Assembly: GCF_011075055.1 (NCBI RefSeq)
Contig: NC_058137.1
Coordinates: 20,631,463-20,695,462 of the forward strand
Reading direction: 5' to 3'
Length of the DNA stretch: 64,000 bases
Source: Mangifera indica
Lineage: Eukaryota > Streptophyta > Magnoliopsida > Sapindales > Anacardiaceae
Shown here: positions 12,239 to 23,747 of the stretch, one piece after another
Layout: every line of letters begins with the position of its first letter
How positions within the stretch are numbered: position 1 is the first letter of the stretch
Translations under genes and position numbers: made by a program
The notes under the pieces: model-generated
What the model was told of the DNA's origin: nothing
What the model saw: the letters and a program-made list of their open reading frames with translations, nothing else
Database searches by the model: none

Positions 12239-12698
12239 GGCCAAAAGTCTTATTCCCACCTAAGATTTAGTGTAACCCACACTCACCTGATTTGTCGTTT
12301 TTATCTGAGATGAAGATAAATTATCATTTTTGTTAGAATGAAGAAAAAATGTCTTTGTCAATCGATGATGATTGGGGATAACCCAGAATAGAGAGAGAAG
12401 TCAGAAAAGAGAGATAATGCAACCGTCGTACTCTCTCTGACCTTTGACAGTAATGGTTAGAAAACCGTTAGAGTGAAATATTTATTTTCAAATTTTGGGT
12501 GAGAGAATTTTTTAAATTTTTATATTTAGGGAAAAATATAATAAATTTTTAATTTTTAAAATATTTTTGTTAAATGACAATATTACTTTTAATAGTAATA
12601 ACAAAATTTAACAAATAAGCAGGTATTTAAATTTTCACAAACTATCGAATGTGAGTTTAAGTTAACACTAAATCTTGGGTGAAAAAAGTCTCTTGGCC
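12239..12698. mobile_element. MULE-type MITE inserted in duplication copy 2
   Basis: It begins GGCCAAAAGTCTTATTCCCA and ends GGGTGAAAAAAGTCTCTTGGCC. The left flank TTTTTAAAT recurs right of the element (about 12712-12720) after a T-run, consistent with a 9-base target duplication separated by a small poly-T expansion. Copy 1 of the local duplication lacks the element. Confidence 0.6.
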
Positions 12699-13180
12699 CC
12701 TATTTTTTTTTTTTTTAAATTAAAGAGTAAATATTTTGTTGCCATGTGTTACTTCTGGAGCATACGTTGGAAGACGGGTGTGAAAAGCATTCCGCCAGCC
12801 TGACCCAAATTCGAATAAACAAAGTTAAAAAGCCCAAGGTTTGGTTCCAAGTCATGATAAAATAAAAGGACCATCAGGTATCAATTTGTATTTGAATGAG
12901 GTAGAATATTATTAATTCTAGTTTAAAATTTTCATGAACAATTTATAGATATTTTTATTAAGATGTAGAATTCTTTCTTTTATTTATTTAAATTTAAGAA
13001 GTAAAAAATATTATGTATGTTCTTTAATCGAAGATCAAACATTGAATTGAAATATTTTAATTTCTAAGAATTTAAATTTAATTATTTTAACATTCGTAAT
13101 TTGATAAAATACATTAACTTACTAAACTTTATATTTGGGCTGCATATAGACATGACAATAGGGTCAAATAAGTTTAAGCT

Positions 13181-14740
13181 CTAATTGTTCATCCTGAAAA
13201 ATTAGTTTTGGACCGAACAAATTTTGAACTTGAACAAGTTTGGACAAAATTTTTTTTATTAAGTTATTGGGTTTGAACTTGAAATTGTTTAAATTTGAGG
13301 TTTGATAGGGCCGTAAAAGTATAATATTTTTTAATTTATATTAATATTATATTAAAGTTTGTTAGTTAATTTGTTTCATATTCAAAATGAAATAAATTTG
13401 AAATATATTTAAATGTTGTACACAAAAGTGTAATTAAAACTAAATTAAAATTTTTTTAATTTAATTTTTTAATATATATTTAATGATATTACGCAATTTA
13501 TCTAATTGTTTTATATTAGAAGATTCAATTAATTTAGGCATTAATTTGATGTCTAAAACTATTGTTTTTCATTTCTTTTTCATGGAGATCAAATATAAAT
13601 TATAATAATAGTTTATGGTAGTTTAAGTTGATTATTTTTTATTTAATGGAGTGTTTTTGTATGTTTTTAATACTACAAGTAGTATTTCATATTTTTTAAA
13701 TTTATATGGATATGTTCGAAATATGTCTAAAACTCAGTTTTATTTAATAAATCAAACTTAAACTAAAATTCTGAGATCTGAATAGGTGAACTCAAAGCTT
13801 GAAGTTCAAATTATTTTTAAACTTGAGTTTGAATAAATTAACCCAATTCAATAGGTGCGATTGACAGGCCTACCCGCATGCCAACAATTACATGTAACAT
13901 TGGCCCATCTTAGGTTGTGTTTGTTTTCTCTAAACTTGCCTAACACTTAAACGTTTGAACGTATCTTTTCTGAAATTGAGAATGTCTGAAAACACCATTC
14001 TTACTTTTATATATTACTAATATGTCTTTGTAAAGTTTGATTACGTAAAGAATATAATTACAGTAATTTATTATAATCAACATAATAAAATAATTATTCA
14101 ACCTTGGTATATTATTTTAACCTGAAATATGTAACATTTGACATATTTAACCCAAAAAAATAAAAGAAACACAACTATCTTCCGTTTTTCCATTATGAGT
14201 GTTTAAAATTTTTCGAAAATTAAATCTAGTCAATATTCGAACTAAAAAGTAAAATACCCATAAAACTAATTTGGTTACCGTGTTAAAATACTATGAGAAT
14301 CAAAAATTTAATTTGGTTTTCAGTTTACTAGAATTTAAAAGTTGGTTATCCAATAATTGGTTTAATTTTTAAAATAAATAAATAAATAAATATTAAAAAA
14401 TTTATTATGTAATTGTGTTTTGGTGCATACATTAAAGTCAACTAATTATTTAAAGAAAACGCGTTTATCACAATAAAAAGCCTAATTTTTTTTAGATGTG
14501 ACCACGCTTCTAGCCTAGCCCATAGATTGCAAAGTTAACGGCAAATCAACTTTTTAGTTCTCCTCTCCATTCTGTTCTTAATAATTTTTATTATAAACCA
14601 AACCAACACTCAATGCAACTACCCATCATTTGCCTTTTTCTGACGACAACTTCCTTGTCATTTTCCGATGGTAGTAGTCTTGCCATTTTTCCGACAACAT
14701 TTACTTGCATTTTTTCAAATAAATCAAATTGTTATAGATT
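13181..14740. other. Intergenic AT-rich spacer
   Basis: No gene is seen. Part of 13190-13860 has words such as AACTTGAACAAG and TTGAGTTTGAATAAATT that resemble old terminal regions of DNA transposons, but I cannot delimit an element. Confidence 0.4.
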
Positions 14741-15178
14741 AACTGCCCCTTAGATATTATTTTAAAATTTATTTTCTCTAAATAATAAATCTAAGTTACA
14801 AATAAATCAAATTGAGTAATGTTTGATTTGAGTTCAGTTCGTTAACATATATATAGAGTTTGAGTTTGAGTTTATTAAATTCAGTAAAATTTTGATTTCA
14901 CTTAAATTCGAGCTTGAAATGAAAATAATTAACTCATGCTCAACTCGACTCAATTAAAAAAATTATATTTTAAGTGAAGGTTTAAAATTTTTAAAAGTCT
15001 TAACATTTTTACTTGAGTTAAATTATGTATGCATCCAACTATTAAGTATCAAACTTAAACTCAAGTTGAAAATTAAACAAAAATGGCTCAAATTTGATTT
15101 CAACTCAACTTTAGTTGAGTCAAACTTAATCTCACTGCTAACAAGTGACTGAATTAGTTTGCACCTCTACAGTAAATA
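14741..15178. repeat. Dispersed repeat, inverted partner at 46480-46740
   Basis: The stretch from TTAACTGCCCCTTAGATATT through GTTTGATTTGAGTTCAGTTC reappears reverse-complemented at 46480-46740. The right edge ends TAGTTTGCACCTCTACAG, which looks like a DNA-transposon terminus. It is probably a non-autonomous transposon present at least twice in the window. Confidence 0.6.
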
Positions 15179-15212
15179 ATACATTTTGGTGCGGGCAATA
15201 TAATAAAATAAA

Positions 15213-15775
15213 GGCCAAACGACTATTTCCCACCCAAAGTTTGATGTTTTCTCAAGTTTTCACCCTTTAATTATAGAAACACCAAACATCTACCCATGGT
15301 TGGGTAAATTTAATCAAACCCTAACGTTTAAAAATTTTATCTCTTTTTGCCTCCTTAAATTTTAAAAACTGAAATTTTTTCTCAGCCTAAGTTTTAAAAA
15401 ATGGCAGTTTCACCCTAGGGTTTGGTTTTGAAATCTCTGGCGACTTCTCCGGCTCCGTTGCCGACGGCATCTCCCTGCAATAGAGCCGGAGAGGTCGTCG
15501 GAGATTTCAAAACCAAACCCTATGGTGAAACTGCCATTTTTTAAAACTTATGCTGAAAGAAAATTTTAGTTTTTAAAGTTTAGGGGGTAAAATTTGATTC
15601 TATTTTAGTTTATTTTTAATATTATAGAGAAAATGATGATTTTACCCTTATCACCGTTAGGGTTTGGTTAAATTTAATCGGCTATGGGTGGGTGTTTGGT
15701 GTTTGATGTTTTCATAGTTAAAGGGTAAAAACTTGAGAAAACATCAGACTTTGGGTGGGAAATAGTCGTTTGGCC
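15213..15775. mobile_element. MULE-type MITE, complete long foldback, 563 bp
   Basis: Termini are GGCCAAACGACTATTTCCCA and its reverse complement. It is flanked by exact 9-bp repeats TAAAATAAA (15204-15212 and 15776-15784). Almost the whole element is one inverted repeat: the left-arm GGGTTTGGTTTTGAAATCTC pairs with the right-arm GAGATTTCAAAACCAAACCC (with one mismatch), and the centre CTCCGGCTC pairs with GAGCCGGAG. It carries no transposase, so it would need an enzyme supplied in trans. Confidence 0.85.
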
Positions 15776-16098
15776 TAAAATAAAATAAAAAGGTTGTGCG
15801 CATTCCGCAAATAAGAAAAATCTGGGGCTTCTGACAATAGTTCAAAAGTTATGAGGCAAAAACATAAAACCAATGAGGGGTTTCCAATAAAATGGCCATC
15901 ACATTCGAATTTTTGACCGTTGGGGCCCGTTGCAGACAGGATAACGGTTAGGATTCAAATAAGCCCGGAAAAAAAAAAAAAAACCATAACCCCCTCTCCT
16001 TGCTGTCTTGTCTTTGCTTCCAATCTCCTTCTTCTTCCTCCTTTAAAAACAACAACGTAAGAAGAGAACGAAACACGCACACCAAACCCACCAAATCA

Positions 16099-17232
16099 AT
16101 GGGTTGTGTTTCTTCCAAACTCGTCAAGAAAGAACTCCGCCGCGACATCATCCTCAACAGCGGCGGCGAGCACGTGGTCAACCATGTCGTCTCTCTAACT
16201 TCCAGCACGTACGGCGTTCTCAATCTCGATAAGGAACAAAAACAACAACACGAAGAAGAAGAACCCATTAAAGAGATTGTTGCGGAGACGAAGAAGAATG
16301 CGCAGACATCGCCGCCTCGCGGAGAGCCAGAAGTCATCAACGCATGGGAGCTCATGGAGGGTCTTGAAGAAGAAATGCCCGTCACAAATAATTCAAAGAA
16401 GAGCCCAAAGTCGCGTGCTTTGCTTCGTGGGTTTGCGGATGCTGAAGGGAAAAGTCCATTGAAGTTCTTCAACCAGTTTGGTTCGCCGAGAAAGGTGAAG
16501 AAATTTGGAGGTAAAGAGAATAAGGTGCGTATCAATGGAGTGGTCACTGGACCAATTAAATCAGAATTCAGCCCGAGGTCGATCTTGAAAGTGAATAATT
16601 TTCTGTCAGAGAAAAAAGGGAGTTATAGTCCTCTGTTTGATCCGGAGCTTGTTGAAAGTTATGAAAGAGAATTATCAGAAGAGAAAGAGCATGTAAAAAG
16701 GGTCATTTTACCAACATTTAGCACTCGAAAGGCGAAGATTTCTTCGGATTCTATCCTTGAATCTTTCAAGAAGAAATGTCCTCCGGGCTGTGAAAATGCT
16801 GTGGTGATTTACACCACCACATTGAGAGGAATAAGAAAGACATTTGAGGAATGTAACAAGGTGAGGTCCATCATCGAATCACATCAAATACAGATGCTCG
16901 AGCGTGACATATCGATGGATTCAGGGTTTAAGGAGGAGTTAAGAGCGTTAATGGAGACAAAAGAAGTGAAAGTTCCAGTGGTGTTTGTGAAAGGAAGGTT
17001 GATTGGAGGTGTTGATGAGGTGGTGAAGATGGAGGAGGAAGGGAAATTGGGGATTTTGTTTGAGGGAATACCGACGGCGATGGGCGGTTGTGATGGATGT
17101 GGTGGAGTGAGATTTGTGATGTGTATGGAGTGTAGTGGAAGCTGCAAAATTATGGATGAACAGCAGAAGAAAATGGTGAGATGTGGTGAGTGTAATGAAA
17201 ATGGACTTATCCGATGTCCTATTTGCTGTTGA
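16099..17232 (+). CDS. Glutaredoxin-like protein, THRUMIN1/At3g28850-type, 377 aa
   Basis: This is a single intact exon. I chose the ATG at 16099 over the in-frame start 33 codons upstream because it gives MGCVSSK, a classic N-myristoylation/palmitoylation start (Gly2, Cys3, Ser6) typical of this family. A long variable, charged region (residues 8-220) precedes a glutaredoxin fold at about 234-325. That fold has VVIYTT, TLRGIRKTFEEC, the cis-proline VPVVF (P293) and GRLIGG. The C-terminus is Cys-rich (CDGCGG 331-336, CMEC 342-345, CGEC 362-365, CPICC 373-377) and probably binds zinc. The usual CxxC redox centre is absent: TTLRG stands where it should be, with one Cys at 252, as in relatives. 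Family members act as plasma-membrane-tethered scaffolds (THRUMIN1 in chloroplast movement), so a redox-independent role is inferred here. Confidence 0.93.
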   Translation: MGCVSSKLVKKELRRDIILNSGGEHVVNHVVSLTSSTYGVLNLDKEQKQQHEEEEPIKEIVAETKKNAQTSPPRGEPEVINAWELMEGLEEEMPVTNNSKKSPKSRALLRGFADAEGKSPLKFFNQFGSPRKVKKFGGKENKVRINGVVTGPIKSEFSPRSILKVNNFLSEKKGSYSPLFDPELVESYERELSEEKEHVKRVILPTFSTRKAKISSDSILESFKKKCPPGCENAVVIYTTTLRGIRKTFEECNKVRSIIESHQIQMLERDISMDSGFKEELRALMETKEVKVPVVFVKGRLIGGVDEVVKMEEEGKLGILFEGIPTAMGGCDGCGGVRFVMCMECSGSCKIMDEQQKKMVRCGECNENGLIRCPICC

Positions 17233-18862
17233 TTTGGTTAAAATTTACGAAATTTCTGGATTGATTTTGAGTTTTTTAGGTGAGATTTACAGTCACTTGT
17301 TAGGTGTAGAACAAAGGGCATTTCTTGAAGATGTTTCATATTATTTTTAGGGTTTTTCCTAAATTCCTTTACCACATTTCATCTTGTATGGTGTTGTTTC
17401 AAGATATTGTATACAGTTATTGTTTCACTAGGAAATATAGGTAGATATTTCCTATTTATGGAAGAATTATTTGATTTGGTTATTTAAATGTTTCTTTTGT
17501 TATTTTGGTGCTTCATTTTTTTTCTCTATTAGAGAGTGTTTTTTTTTTTTAATATATATAAGAGTCATAAATATAAGTATAAATATTGATATATAGTCAT
17601 GTAATTAATTGGTTGATGAGGTTGCCATGGGTTAATGGCAATCTCACCAACCTAGTGACCTCGTCAGCCTGTTTTTTTTAAAATATATAATTTAAAATTT
17701 GAATTAATTATTGATTTTTTCACTAAAAACTCTTTAAACTGTATATTTAATTAAAAAAATCCAACCATTAACAATTAATAATTTAAAATTTAAGTTTATT
17801 TTTGATGTTTTTACGTAGATTAAAAAAAGATACTCACATAATATGATAAAAATACAGTAATTTTTATGTGATTGAGTAATATCTTTTACGGATTCACACT
17901 CTAATCAATGCAGAAGTATTTTAAGAAGTGTTCAAACTTTGTGACATAAAATATTTACAATATAAAAAATATGATAAATATATATAGACAAACTCATAAA
18001 GCGGCAAAAATTTGAGTTTCCTATATTTATACCCATTTTTGTTTCCTTTCTTAATTGATATAGTATTATCGAAAGCTACTTTTAATACTTTCTCTGCAGA
18101 AATAGATAATGTAATATTGAAAGGTAAAAAGAAAATGAAATAAATGTAGGGTTTTGGAGTTAAGTGTAAAAGTTAAAACCAAAATGCATTTTCACAATAA
18201 TAGTATTTTTCATTTGTAGTCGTTGAGCTGTGTCCTTTTCTTTCACTAAATTAACCACGGGGACTCCACCATGTCCGTAGAAAGTAAAGCAAGACAGGCC
18301 CCATCAACGGCCTTTTTGCTGATGCGGCATCCAATGAATGGTTCTTCAATTTAATTAGCTGAGCTCTTTCATACTTTCAATTTGACTTTACACGTGTTGC
18401 GTTTTCACAACCATTTAAGCATAAAAGCTGTCTCTCTTTCCTCTTAATGGAAGAATTTTGCTTCAGCTGGTGCTCACTATGTCTGGGAAAATGAGAAGGA
18501 AACTGAAACTGTAAGTCGTTTTGTTACTTTCAAGTGAAATTTTTAGATTTGCTTAATATTATTTGCCAAATGTCATGTATTTCACATAAAGATTCTAAGG
18601 TTACAGAAATTAATTATTGGCATTGAAATTCAATTTGTGAGAATTAAACTCAATTATTAGGTTCTTTGTGTTTTTGAATTTGGGTTTCAGTTTTTCCTCC
18701 TATCAGAAATGGTTTTAGGGGTTTAAAGAGTTCCGCAATCTGGGGTTTTAGGGCTGTTGATAATTAAATTATTTATAAATACTTTTATACCTATAAATAA
18801 ATAAATAAATAATATACTGTTATTGTTTCGTTATAAGAGGGTTTTTTTTTTTTTTCCCTAAG
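17233..18862. other. Intergenic spacer with a hairpin and a possible orphan first exon
   Basis: The 3' flank of the glutaredoxin-like gene is T-rich. Around 17614-17652, GAGGTTGCCAT and ATGGCAATCTC can form a hairpin, possibly an old MITE centre. At 18480-18512 an ATG-led stretch (MSGKMRRKLKL) runs straight into GTAAGT, a good 5' splice site. No partner exon is recognisable because the retroelement remnant follows. It may be an orphaned leader exon. The rest is AT-rich. Confidence 0.35.
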
Positions 18863-20280
18863 CTTCAAAGATTTTATCCTTTCTATTATAATTCTAATAT
18901 TTTCTTTTAATAAAAAAGTTTCCCAATTGGTATCAAAACCTCGTGATTGAAGAATAGAACGGAAACTGTGGAAAAAGAAATCAAAGAGTTGAAGGAGCAG
19001 TTCCAAAAGTTGGAGGAGAAGCTGTCTGAATTTTCATTCAAAAAATTAGAAGAGACATTTTCGGAATTTTAGCAATAAAAGATATGTTGTTTGTGATTGA
19101 AGAGAAAACAGACCACGCCGGTTGAACAGAAAACAGTTAACTCCAATCACCGCCAAAATCAACATTACTACCAGTCCCAAAATAAGCCCCACCAACAGCA
19201 TGTGACAAATTCTGCAATCTCATATTGCAACAACCTACAAACCGACCACCAAAATACCATCTTTAATTTTTCCTGTCAAGCTACTCCCTTGCAATTTTAT
19301 CCCGTCAATGTTAACAACACATCTTACTATTCTCCTTCACACAGCCCAGCACCTAACATCATTTTAATCCCCCAAAACACAACATGCCAATTCCACCAAC
19401 CACTCAGTAAGTTCACTTCTTCGTTCAAAATTTATGGCGACTCCCAACATCTTGCATACAAAAGACTTGAGCTTTCCAACTTTGATGGTCAGGATTCAGT
19501 AGGGTGTTTATACCGAGCAGAGCAATATATCAAGGTGCATCATACCTCGCTGACACAATAAGTATAGCTCGCTTTCATCGCCATGGAAAGGGCAGTCGTG
19601 CATTGGTTGCAATGGGTAAGGACTCGATCACTAGAAATAGACCTAAAGAGTTCTTCAATTGAACTGATGCAACGGTATGGAGGGGAATAGGCCAATATTC
19701 GAATGAGAATTAGCGGCTCTCTGAGCGACAATGACAATGGAGGAGTCCATTCAACAGTTTGAGATGGTTGCGGGATGGTGCTGGACTTGTCGAAACAAGA
19801 GTACCAAGGCCTCTTTGTCAACGGACTAACCAAAAAGGTTAAGTTGCCGTTGTGGGTGCACCAACCATCAGAGCTCTGTCGAGCAATGACACAAACCAAA
19901 ACCTCATAGACGAAATAAAAGGAGAGATGTGTCAGGTTGTGATGGAAGCCTCATGTCCAGAGTTTATTTTCGCAGGCCCAAAACAAAAATCCAGAAGGGC
20001 AGCCCACAAGATGATCCAGCTGGAAGAATCACGAGATGCAAGACTGATGAGGATGTTCTGGAAAATTCAGATGAAATGCTGGAAGTGGAGAAAGTGCAAC
20101 AAGTGGCTGGAAGTGTCCCTGGTCATTTGGAAGGAAATGGGATAGTGGGAGAGGCCAACGTGTGCAGAAGATTGAGCAAGAAATTAGGCAGCCATGAGGA
20201 AAGTGGAAGAGAAAGGCTGCCTATAAATACAAGTATGAAGAGAAGAGACGGGGTGAAGAAGACTTTCCAGAGTTGATTAA
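18863..20280 (+). mobile_element. Ty3-type LTR retrotransposon remnant with gag, no pol
   Basis: TGGTATCAAAACC at 18928-18940 matches the primer-binding site complementary to plant initiator-Met tRNA, just after a CA-ended sequence that looks like the end of a 5' LTR. A broken gag frame follows. 19097-19561 reads a Gln/Asn-rich segment and then KRLELSNFDGQD and AEQYIKVHH. After frame breaks come HWLQWVRTRS, LMQRYGG, LFVNGLTKKVKLPLWVHQPS and LCRAMTQT, all typical of Ty3 gag. No protease, reverse transcriptase or integrase is seen. A TATA-like CTATAAATAC at 20221 may belong to a 3' LTR promoter, but I cannot delimit that LTR. Confidence 0.75.
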
Positions 20281-21142
20281 ATTCTTAGGAGTTGTTTGTT
20301 AACTTAATTGCTTTAGTGTTTTCTTGCTGTGTCCTTCTATTTGTTGTTGTTCTGTTGCTTTAATAAATTGGATTGTTCTTGCATTGACTGATTTAATTTC
20401 TGTAACCATACATTGTGATGCTGTTATTTCCCTTCACATTAAGTATTGAATTACAATTGGTTTGATTTACATTCTGGAAGTTGTGGATCTTATTTTGACA
20501 CTTTTCTTGTGAGACATATGCTATCTTAAGTATTCTGGAAATCTATCAGGAAGCATTCTTCTGCTGGAATTCTCTGTTCTACAGGTCTGAATTTTCTATT
20601 CTACAGGTCTGCAATGGGTTGTCACTCGGGCATCTCAGGTTCCACTGAAGATGGTTATAGCTATACACAATGAGAACTCATTGTGTGATCTTCTTTAATC
20701 CCTTCACTAGGGATACGATCAAACTGCCAAGATTTGAGTTGACATGTCAGATTGCTGCTTTTCATGTTCCCAACATCTGCTGGACGAATGAAAACATTAC
20801 TCATTAAAACACAAGGCTGATGTCTACTGCAGTAAAAAAGGTATAGCTTTCGTGATAAGGATTAAATAAGATGAAAATGGAATCTGGGAATGAATTTGAT
20901 ATGCAGCAAGATAATTCCATTGATCAGATCTTTCCAATTAGATAAACTCTAAAGCATTGAAACTAACAAGGGATATGATTGGGTTTAGCATTAAGCTTTA
21001 ACTGCTCAAAAACCATGAGTAATAAACACATCAGCTCCTCATATTCAAAGCATAGAGATAAGCCCAAATGAAAGTTAAAAGTTGATTGCAGGAGTGTTTC
21101 ATTCATATCATCCGTTTCTAGGTGCATGACATGGTAATGCAT
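20281..21142. other. Non-coding stretch between gag remnant and hnRNP-Q-like pseudogene
   Basis: No coding frame is supported. The same sequence occurs in copy B (about 49277-50159). It may contain LTR sequence or the 3' flank of the pseudogene. At about 20667-20686, CACAATGAG and CTCATTGTG form a short perfect hairpin, shared with B. Confidence 0.5.
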
Positions 21143-23150
21143 TTAAAATTCATAGAGGTTATACCAGTTACGTCCATGGCCACTGTCATGGTTGCGTCTT
21201 CCACTATTGGAGCTACTGCCAAGCCCCACCCCTGCCATTTCAGGGCAGCAGTGGCGGTGCGTGTTGTTGCATTCCAGGCTGTTGCCTACATTAAAAATTA
21301 CACCAAGTTCAACTTTAGCCAAGTCATACATATGCAAAAGAACCGTAAAAAGATAAAAATGGCAAGCTCAAGGGAAAAGGCATTATAATTTGCAAGCTAG
21401 AAATTAAGAAAGTGCAAAGTTTGAAAAAGAAAACAATAATAATTAACAAGCAGAAATGTTAACTAGGCATGCAACTCACAAGTTACAGATTTAACTATTA
21501 TATGAAAGGGTGATAGGAAATGACATCATCATGCTAGATATGACCTCGCGATTGAAAATAAAGAAAAGCAACAAGTATAACTATTTTAAATACTGCAGCG
21601 GAAGTCAATGTGAGATGAGAAACAGAGGTTGGATGAGTAGTAAAGAAAGTCTAGAGAGCATTGAAATCATGATCCCATAAAACAGAGCCCAACTTTTGTC
21701 TACACGAGCTGATAAACCTCCTTTCAAGGCATACTAAAGCAAACAAATTACAACCAAAATGCTTTACATACAAGAGTTTTCATGGGGAGAAGGGTTACAA
21801 GATCAAGATTCATATACAATGAAATCTATAGGTAAATCATGTATACTATATAGCCCTTTCTTTTTAAACATGCAAGTAAATGCCATCTCTCTTGTAATAA
21901 GAAAAAAAACATACCTATGTATTGAGTGATAAAATCAAATAATGCAATGATTAAGATATGGAGAAAGGAGAAATGAAGGACAAATAACATGAGCTTTATG
22001 TGAACTCAAGGTTTCCAATGTTGCAACAAAACAAAAATGGGAGGATAGTGAGAAAATCCAGTAATGATCAAATGATGTATTGCCACTAAATTCATTATTC
22101 CACAGATAAAAAACAGATGCCATGGAATTATTTGGAACCTGAGAAGCAGCTAGGCATGTCCAAGGGACCAGCCACAGGGGCATTGCCCGCGCGGCATGTT
22201 CTGGGGAAAAAATATATAATATAGTGGGCTGGCTTGCCAAAGGCCCATGGAGGCATGGCCCAGAGAGCCTAGGCTGTGCCCTGGGCCAAACCATTCTGCG
22301 AGCTAGCATGGCAGGCCATGCCGAATTCGGCCCAGCACCATCAACGGATGTGTCTAGAAGCAGCAAAACAACATGCATTTCTAGGGTCAACCCAGCACAC
22401 AGTTGGAGCATTATCGTCAAGCTTAAATTTGGGGTTAGACATTTTTAGTCTTAAGTATTCTGCACATGCATGATTATAATACTCAACAAAAGCAAATTTG
22501 CAATTCCAACAGAAATTTTGCAGGTCCTGTAAAGTAAAAGAACTTCAATCAATAGCACATACATGTGAGGAAATAAATTACAAACCACTACTATGAGCAG
22601 AGAGCAAAAGATTATAAATAAACAACAGCATAACAGACAACTGCAATAAACTACGTTATAATATTAGCAGAGGCACAATATTAAAGATTAAGATGGACAT
22701 GCCTTCAACAACTCAATAAAAATGACTCCTGGCCCGATCTTTGTCGCAACCTTTCTCATATTCTCCTCACCCCAATTTCTGGGAACATTGCTAAATACCA
22801 ATGAACAATTTTTGCTTCGCTTCAGCTGTTGAGCACTTTATCTTTTTCCCCCGCAAAAGAAGAAACTGGCTGTTAAAATTCAGAGGTATTTAGCTCCTCA
22901 ATGGCATTAGAAGCCAACTCTTTAGTTTTGAAGGTCAGAAAAGCATAACCCTTCGCCACTCCTGAATTTTACTCCTCATTACCTGAGCCTGTCAAAAACA
23001 TTTTGATCGACTAAACATAGAGCACAACAGACAGACTTTGATATAACCCATTGATCTAATCTCTGTGACTTCTCCTACTGATTCACAAAAGCCCCTCAAT
23101 TCCGGCTGACATGACATGACTCATGGGCATGACCTCTCCATACACAGCCA
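21143..23150 (-). pseudogene. hnRNP-Q/LIF2-like RNA-binding protein pseudogene (copy A)
   Basis: Minus-strand pieces match plant hnRNP-Q/LIF2-type proteins, which carry three RRMs and a Gly-rich tail. About 23150-23050 reads LRGFCESVGEVTEI (RRM1). 22960-22880 reads GVAKGYAFLTFKTKELASN. 22850-22700 reads GKKIKCSTAEAKQKLFIG, then after a frame break NWGEENMRKVATKIGPGV (RRM2). 22525-22370 reads KFAFVEYYNHACAEY and KFKLDDNAPTV. The last exon, 21285-21143, reads QQPGMQQHAPP and SSSNSGRRNHDSG with an AG acceptor at 21286-21287. The lesions are a 7-base insertion after FIG, a TGA where Arg is expected in the last exon, a frameshift after it, loss of RRM3, and a transposon at 22151-22355. Intron remnants argue against a processed copy. 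Confidence 0.85.
22151..22355. mobile_element. GC-rich 205-bp transposon inside the hnRNP-Q-like pseudogene
   Basis: The direct repeats AGAAGCAGC at 22142-22150 and 22356-22364 flank a 205-bp insert rich in GGCCCATGG, GGCATGGCCC and GCCATGCCG words. Removing the insert and one repeat joins the pseudogene's DPRNA...CFAAS to AASQV, as expected for the family (ADPKN...ASQV). The ends (TAGGCATGTCC / AGACACATCC in reverse) are weak terminal repeats. This suggests a hAT- or MULE-like non-autonomous element with an 8-9 bp duplication. Confidence 0.7.
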
Positions 23151-23747
23151 TGTGTCACCAAAAACTTAAACTTTGACTCAGAAATCACATTCAATCATGT
23201 TTATATCATATACTTATAAATAAATACTATTTCACCTTTTAAGACATATATGTGAGTGTTACATAGACAATATATGCAGAGAATTCTCAGATTTATATCA
23301 ATTTGTAGCAACATGCTCTTTCATTTTCTTATCTTAAACAGTCTAGGCTGAATTTTATCATATGCTGATCGACAACATTCATAATTGCAACTAAAAATGG
23401 TTCAGTATGCTAATTTGTTGACGAAAGACCTAATTTGGGGTTAAAAATGAGAGGAAAATACAGTGTTTGATAAAAAAAATTTAAATCAAAAAACCCTCAA
23501 GCACAGAGTGCATAGAAATGAAAAAGTATAACGGGGTCTTATATATTAGTAAAAAGATTTAAGTTAAACACCTACGCACACATTATATATGGCCAAAAAC
23601 TCAGAAAATACAACAAATGTTATATTGAGAGTTTCCAGTGCAATCGCTGTCAATTGGATGAATAGGGTCCAATGGGATTGCTGAACACGGTATCACAGAT
23701 TTTGATGATAATTCCAGTATAGTTCTTTTCGTATTGAGTTTTTTTAA

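Larger units (their letters stand above)
11311..13180. repeat. Local tandem duplication, copy 2
   Basis: This is a direct repeat of 8653-10065. It is longer because it carries extra MITEs (about 11396-11540, 11825-11972 and 12239-12698) that copy 1 lacks at the matching places. The copy-1 sequence CTCTTC, poly-T, ATTAAAGAG (about 9190-9220) is the unoccupied version of the 12239 insertion site. Confidence 0.75.

Noticed and set aside
21122..21388. Plus-strand 88-codon frame, repeated at 50148-50405
   Set aside because: It is antisense to the last exon of the hnRNP-Q-like pseudogene, and its conservation reflects the recent duplication.
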